The notes below the pieces were generated by a model. It saw nothing but the letters and a program-made list of their open reading frames with translations. It made no database searches and was not told the origin of the DNA. Shown here one piece after another: positions 59,904 through 64,000 of a stretch of DNA of 64,000 nt (position 1 is the first letter of the stretch; every line of letters starts with the position of its first letter). Origin of the DNA: SZUA-545 sp050297855 (GTDB lineage: Bacteria > Campylobacterota > Campylobacteria > Campylobacterales > SZUA-545); contig JBNKTC010000020.1 in assembly GCA_050297855.1 (NCBI GenBank), positions 1 through 64,000 on the forward strand, read 5' to 3'. The position numbers and the translations under genes were made by a program.

Positions 59904-61031
59904 ATGAAACGACTCGTTCTCGCACTCTTTGGCGCCATCCTTCTCTTCTCATCGCTCCAGGCCGCAGGTTTTGACAAGCGGGTAGCAGACGGCAAGATCA
60001 TCCAGGATGGCAAAGCAAAGGCGTGGTGCAGCATCTGCGGTATGGACCTGAAGATGTTCTACCGGACCAACCACGCCGTGGCATTAAAAGACGGGAGTAA
60101 AAAGCAGTACTGTTCCATCCGCTGCCTGGCACACGACTTCCCCCAAATCAAAAGTAATATCAAAACGATCTACGCTGTCGACGCCAAAACGGCTAAACTG
60201 ATCGATGCGACCAAGGCCTACTATCTCGTCGGAAGCAGGGCAAAGGGGACCATGACGCGCGTCAGCAAACTGGCCTTTAAAAACGCAAACGACGCCAAAA
60301 CCTTTGCCAAACAGAACGGCGGCGGAAAGGTCGTCAGCTTTGATGAGGCTTTTGCCCGGGCAAAAGCCGACCTTGCCATGGACAACAAGATGATGATGGG
60401 CAAAAAAGAGAAGATGCTCTATCCCAAAGGGAAGATGATCCGCCAGAAGATGTGTGCCAAAGGGATCGATACGGACCGTTTTGCCACCATCGCCGATCTT
60501 AAAGCGGAGATCCGGGAGAAGAACCTCTGCAAAAACCTGAACGAACCCCAGCTACAGGCTGTATCGGTCTATCTCTGGGACCGGGAGCGCAAACATGCCC
60601 ACGCCCATCAACACGGTGCAGCCCCCCAGCGTCTCGGCCGCACGATCGACGTCCCCAAAAAGGCCAAATGCCCGGTCTGCGGCATGTTCGTCTTTAAATA
60701 CCCCAGGTGGGCCGCCAAGATGATCATGAGTGACCGCAAAGAGTACTATTTCGACGGGGCGAAGGATATGTTCAAATTCTATCTCCAGAAAAAGAGCAGT
60801 ACCGAAGGGATGGGGCTGATCCTCGTGACCGACTACTACAGTCAGAACGCCCTACAGGCACGTTCGGCCTTTTATGTCATCGGCAGCGATGTCTACGGTC
60901 CGATGGGGAACGAACTGATCCCTTTCAGTACACTCAAAGACGCCAAGACCTTTGCCAAAGACCACAGCGGGGATAAGATCATCACCTTCGAAGAGGTGGG
61001 CATGCCGCTTTTAGAAAGTCTCGATGAATAG
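59904..61031 (+). CDS. nosL: Double NosL-domain periplasmic protein
   Basis: A 375-residue secreted protein (signal 1-20, SSLQA). It has two NosL-like domains: the first with CSICGM (42-47) plus Cys70 and Cys74, the second with CPVCGM (256-261). NosL binds Cu(I) via a CxxCGM Cys/Met site and delivers it to nitrous oxide reductase. Between them (about 172-228) is a segment that looks like a cytochrome-c fold without a heme motif (MIRQKMCAKG, LNEPQLQAVSVYLWDRERK) and a His-rich linker HAHAHQHG. No nosZ is present here. Ribosome-binding is weak (GGGGG). Copper handling is likely; the target is unknown. Confidence 0.8.
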   Translation: MKRLVLALFGAILLFSSLQAAGFDKRVADGKIIQDGKAKAWCSICGMDLKMFYRTNHAVALKDGSKKQYCSIRCLAHDFPQIKSNIKTIYAVDAKTAKLIDATKAYYLVGSRAKGTMTRVSKLAFKNANDAKTFAKQNGGGKVVSFDEAFARAKADLAMDNKMMMGKKEKMLYPKGKMIRQKMCAKGIDTDRFATIADLKAEIREKNLCKNLNEPQLQAVSVYLWDRERKHAHAHQHGAAPQRLGRTIDVPKKAKCPVCGMFVFKYPRWAAKMIMSDRKEYYFDGAKDMFKFYLQKKSSTEGMGLILVTDYYSQNALQARSAFYVIGSDVYGPMGNELIPFSTLKDAKTFAKDHSGDKIITFEEVGMPLLESLDE

Positions 61032-61335
61032 ACGACGGTTTGCAGTCGCCTTTGCGCTCATCTTTCTGCTGGTCGCCATGGTTGAGATCGGGTTTTTGCT
61101 CCTGAAACAAAAAGAGCAGGCCGCTTCGGCCTCTATCAAACAGTCGGCGCTGGAACTGATCGGTCTTCCCGACCTGGCACTCAGCACCGAAGCCCGCTAT
61201 ATCCGTCACCGGAGTCTCAGCGACCTTCACAGCCTCTTCAGCGAAGAGGGGACGCTGCCCGAATATTTCCCTTCGGCCTTTACCTATGCCCTGCCCCCCT
61301 ACCAGCACGCCGATACAAGGATAACCGGTGAATAG
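61024..61335 (+). CDS. Small single-pass membrane protein of the nosL cluster
   Basis: A 103-residue protein with one N-terminal helix (about 7-26) and a periplasmic tail (about 30-103) containing LALSTEARYIRHRSLSDL and a Tyr/Pro-rich end. It overlaps nosL by 8 bases and the permease gene by 8, so it is tightly coupled to both. No Cys. No family recognised; an accessory subunit of the ABC machine is inferred. Confidence 0.75.
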   Translation: MNRRRFAVAFALIFLLVAMVEIGFLLLKQKEQAASASIKQSALELIGLPDLALSTEARYIRHRSLSDLHSLFSEEGTLPEYFPSAFTYALPPYQHADTRITGE

Positions 61336-62503
61336 CAAACTGCTCCTTTTTGCCCTGGACTCCCTGCTGCGGCGCAGCGGGAAGAACCTCTCCATTATCA
61401 GCGTTTTCACCCTGCTGATCATGCTTACATCCAGTGTCCTGATGATCAGCGGGAGCCTTAAAAAAGAGCTGACAGCGACCCTGGATGCCCTGCCCGACAT
61501 AACGGTCCAGAAACTCCGGGCCGGACGCCAGGTCCCTGTCTCCGGTGATATGGCTTACCGCATCGCCGATATCCCCGGCGTCGCCTCGGCGACGGAACGG
61601 GTCTGGGGGTACTACTATTTCCAAAACGCCGGTGTCAACTTTACGGTCATGGGTGTCGACTTCTTCCTGCCCGCCTACACCCGCTCGATCCAGAAGGCGG
61701 TGGATAACTTCGATATCGCATCCCATATGGGAAGCGATTTTATGATCGTGGGCGAGGGGGTCGCCAAAACACTCAAAGCCAACTACTACACCGACTATTT
61801 TAACTTTATCCAGAGCAGCGGTGAGATCACCAGGGTCTACCTTGCCGGGACCTTCAAAGGGGAGTCGGCCCTGGAGAGTAACGACGTGATCCTGCTGCCC
61901 GTCTCCCTGGCCCGCACCGTCCTTGAGATGGAGGAGGGTACGGCCACCGACATCGTCGTCACCGTTCCCAACCCGCTGGAGGTCCCGACGATCGCCCAGA
62001 AGATCAAGGAGCAGTATCCCGCCGCCCGCGTCATCGCCAAAGGTGACATCCAAAGCTCCTATCAGAACATCTTCGATTATAAGAGCGGTGTTTTCCTGGC
62101 CCTTTTCCTCTCAAGTTTCCTGGCCTTCTTTATCCTTGTTTACGAAAAGGCGAGCGGACTGGGGGCCGATGAGCGCCGTGAGATCGGTATTCTCAAAGCC
62201 GTCGGATGGCGGATCGAGGATGTGATCCGCCTCAAACTGACCGAAAGCACTCTGATCGCCTTCACCTCCTTTCTACTGGGGGTCCTGCTGGCTGCCGCCT
62301 ATGTCTTTATCCTTGACGCGCCGCTACTGATCGACCTCTTCTCCGGTTACAGCATCCTCAAACCGGCCCTGACACTGCCGGTACACGTCGATCTCTACAC
62401 TGTCGGGCTGATCTTTATCGCCACCGTCCCCCTCTATATTGCGGCGGTGATCATCCCGTCATGGCGGGCAGCCGTCATCGATGCCGACGAGGTGATGCGA
62501 TGA
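61328..62503 (+). CDS. MacB/FtsX-type ABC transporter permease
   Basis: A 391-residue protein with GTG start, one N-terminal helix (about 20-38), a large periplasmic MacB-like domain (about 40-255), and three C-terminal helices (about 260-285, 310-335, 355-378), with the FtsX signature ADERREIGILKAVGW. Such proteins drive extracytoplasmic mechanics or lipoprotein/peptide release rather than classic import. It overlaps the ATPase gene by four bases. Confidence 0.9.
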   Translation: MNSKLLLFALDSLLRRSGKNLSIISVFTLLIMLTSSVLMISGSLKKELTATLDALPDITVQKLRAGRQVPVSGDMAYRIADIPGVASATERVWGYYYFQNAGVNFTVMGVDFFLPAYTRSIQKAVDNFDIASHMGSDFMIVGEGVAKTLKANYYTDYFNFIQSSGEITRVYLAGTFKGESALESNDVILLPVSLARTVLEMEEGTATDIVVTVPNPLEVPTIAQKIKEQYPAARVIAKGDIQSSYQNIFDYKSGVFLALFLSSFLAFFILVYEKASGLGADERREIGILKAVGWRIEDVIRLKLTESTLIAFTSFLLGVLLAAAYVFILDAPLLIDLFSGYSILKPALTLPVHVDLYTVGLIFIATVPLYIAAVIIPSWRAAVIDADEVMR

Positions 62504-63168
62504 TCCGTCTCAGCCACGTCCATAAACATTACACCGACGGGAAGCATCACCGTGTCGACTCCCTAAAAGATGTCAGCTTTCATATCGCTCCCAGGGAGCT
62601 GGTCGTCTTGAAAGGCCCCAGCGGCAGCGGCAAGAGCACCCTGCTCTCCATCATCGCCGCGTTGGGAAAACCGACCAGCGGCGAAGTGATCGTGGACGGC
62701 AAATCGATCGCCAAACTCCCCGACCGCTTTGCCACTGATTTCCGCCGCGAGCATATCGGGATGATCTTCCAGAAATTTAACCTGATCGGCGAGATGAGTG
62801 CCCTGGACAATGTCACCCTTCCGCTCCTGACGACCGACATCCCGATGGATGAGATCCGAGAACGTGCCTACCGTATCCTCAAACACCTGGGGGTCAAAAA
62901 ACGCCTGGGAACCCCGGCCAAAAATCTCTCGGGGGGCGAACAGCAGCGCGTCGCCATCGCCAGGGCCCTGATCGGCGATCCCAAGATCATCCTGGCGGAC
63001 GAGCCGACGGCCAACCTCGACCGGAAACTGACCCTTGATTTTATCGAGATCATCAAGCAGCTCAAAAAAGAGGGACGCACGATCCTTATCGCCACCCACG
63101 ACCCGGTCTTTTTCGACCTCCCGGTCGTCGACCGCATCATCGAGATCGAAGAGGGCCGGATCCGGTGA
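62500..63168 (+). CDS. LolD/MacB-type ABC ATPase
   Basis: A 222-residue ATPase: Walker A GPSGSGKST (39-47), Q-loop in IGMIFQKFNLI, signature LSGGEQQR, Walker B IILADEPTANLD and H-switch ATHDP. The start is at the ATG overlapping the permease stop (ATGA); the frame is open 13 codons further up. With the preceding permease it forms a MacB-family transporter. Its stop overlaps the next gene's GTG. Confidence 0.93.
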   Translation: MIRLSHVHKHYTDGKHHRVDSLKDVSFHIAPRELVVLKGPSGSGKSTLLSIIAALGKPTSGEVIVDGKSIAKLPDRFATDFRREHIGMIFQKFNLIGEMSALDNVTLPLLTTDIPMDEIRERAYRILKHLGVKKRLGTPAKNLSGGEQQRVAIARALIGDPKIILADEPTANLDRKLTLDFIEIIKQLKKEGRTILIATHDPVFFDLPVVDRIIEIEEGRIR

Positions 63169-64000
63169 ACGCCTTCCTCTCCCCCGAAGTCCTTACCCTG
63201 GTGATCCTGGAGTCGCTCCTGCTTCTTTTTTTGGGGCTCTCCTTTTTTATGGCCCTCTCCATTGCCCGCTTTTTCGATGCCGACGCCACTACGGCCCGCC
63301 AGTACAGGCTGGAGCGTCAAAGCTACCTGGTCTCGGTGATCATCTCCTTCGCCCTCGTGATCAAGAGCGCGGTCTTTCTCTATTTTATTTTCACCCTGGA
63401 CAAACTTTCCAACGTCATTACCGGAGCGATGTGTGCCGCCGGAGTCGTCACCGCCACGGAATACGGGGTCTATCTGCTGATCCTCAAACTGATAAACCTT
63501 TTTCTGTTCGGTTTCTGGCTTGTCCTCAACCGCCTGGACAACCGACATGAGAGCTATCCCTACACACGGAAGAAGTTCGCCTTTTTCGCCCTGCTCTTCC
63601 CCCTGCTGATAGTGGAATTCATCCTTTTTCTGCTCCATCTGGGTGCCCTCGATCCTGCGGCGATCGTCAGCTGCTGCGGTGTACTTTTCAGTGCGGGCAA
63701 CACCTCCGTCATCGGCCAGCTTTTCGCGATCCCCGACCGCTATACCCTGGTCCTTTTTTATCTCCTTTTTGCGGCCGTACTCCTGGCCGGTTTCATGAGA
63801 CGCTATCACTGGCTGCTTGGAAGCGTCCTGCTCTTCCTGCCCGTCGCCCTCTTAGCCGTCATCAATATCTTCTCCACCTACATCTACGAGCTGCCGACCC
63901 ACCGCTGCCCCTTCTGCCTGCTGCAAAAAGAGTATACTTATACAGGCTACCTGGGATACCTGCTGCTTTTTTCCGGCACCTTTTTGCTCCTCTCCCAGAG
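63165..64000 (+). CDS. Polytopic membrane protein with CxxC (partial, runs off the window)
   Basis: At least 278 residues are visible from a GTG that overlaps the ATPase stop; the frame stays open to the end. About seven hydrophobic helices are seen. Cysteines sit at 90 (GAMCAAG), 170-171 (VSCCGV) and 248/251 (HRCPFCLLQ), the last a CxxC close to a membrane edge, as in DsbB/VKOR-like quinone-linked thiol oxidoreductases. No definite family. It probably works with the NosL protein and ABC machine of the same operon. Confidence 0.75.
   Translation, partial: MNAFLSPEVLTLVILESLLLLFLGLSFFMALSIARFFDADATTARQYRLERQSYLVSVIISFALVIKSAVFLYFIFTLDKLSNVITGAMCAAGVVTATEYGVYLLILKLINLFLFGFWLVLNRLDNRHESYPYTRKKFAFFALLFPLLIVEFILFLLHLGALDPAAIVSCCGVLFSAGNTSVIGQLFAIPDRYTLVLFYLLFAAVLLAGFMRRYHWLLGSVLLFLPVALLAVINIFSTYIYELPTHRCPFCLLQKEYTYTGYLGYLLLFSGTFLLLSQ

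Overview
The window is a continuous bacterial chromosome segment that reads as Campylobacterota (former Epsilonproteobacteria), most likely a Sulfurimonas/Sulfurimonadaceae-type organism. This rests on gene order rather than a database search. It carries the block tolQ-tolR-tolA-tolB-pal directly behind the ATP synthase genes, which follow parA-parB, birA, fmt, proB and obgE. It also has split b and b' ATP synthase subunits, short RecO and glutamate 5-kinase forms, flagellar genes with sigma-54 and sigma-28 promoters, and 99-residue L21 and 85-residue L27. There are no rRNA or tRNA genes, CRISPR arrays, insertion sequences or phage genes. Coding density is very high and many neighbours overlap by 1-23 bases.

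Layout. 250-14051: almost entirely minus-strand housekeeping genes (PIN-PhoH ATPase, pepD, dusB, dksA, rlmH, accD, an IMPase-family phosphatase, gltD, gltB). 14219-20801: recO, an outer-membrane protein plus lipoprotein pair, ttcA, mtnN, fabD, slyD. 20918-22525: a plus-strand pair of uncharacterised genes (HEAT-repeat protein and P-loop protein). 22534-35951: a minus-strand run from fmt down to cpoB through birA, parA, parB, F1Fo ATP synthase (b', b, delta, alpha, gamma, beta, epsilon) and Tol-Pal. The a and c subunits are not here. 36009-43651: a chemoreceptor with a c-type heme motif, proB, obgE, rpmA, rplU, lepA, prs, efp. 43811-48322: an alpha/beta hydrolase lipoprotein, sfsA and several hypothetical genes.

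45902-56524 holds flagellar genes: flaG-fliD-fliS plus a FliT-sized gene on the minus strand, and flgI-flgJ-flgM-flgN-flgK on the plus strand. Promoter sequences can be read here: sigma-54 (GG-N10-GC) before flgI and before an unknown 200-residue gene, and sigma-28 (TTAA-N15-GCCGAT) before flaG and flgM. This matches a hierarchy in which sigma-54 drives rod/ring genes and FliA, released from FlgM, drives filament cap genes.

56556-64000: a lone DppC-type permease, a TIGR02757/DUF2400 protein, a degenerate GGDEF membrane protein, yaaA, and a tightly overlapping five-gene cluster: a double NosL protein, a small membrane protein, a MacB/FtsX-type permease, its ATPase, and a cysteine-bearing polytopic membrane protein cut by the window end. 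This cluster is the best candidate for a poorly described system. It looks like an envelope copper or thiol handling assembly with an ABC machine and its own promoter and dyad operator. The other notable item is a two-copy dispersed repeat with conserved hairpins (20086-20253 and 40147-40256) that no gene explains.
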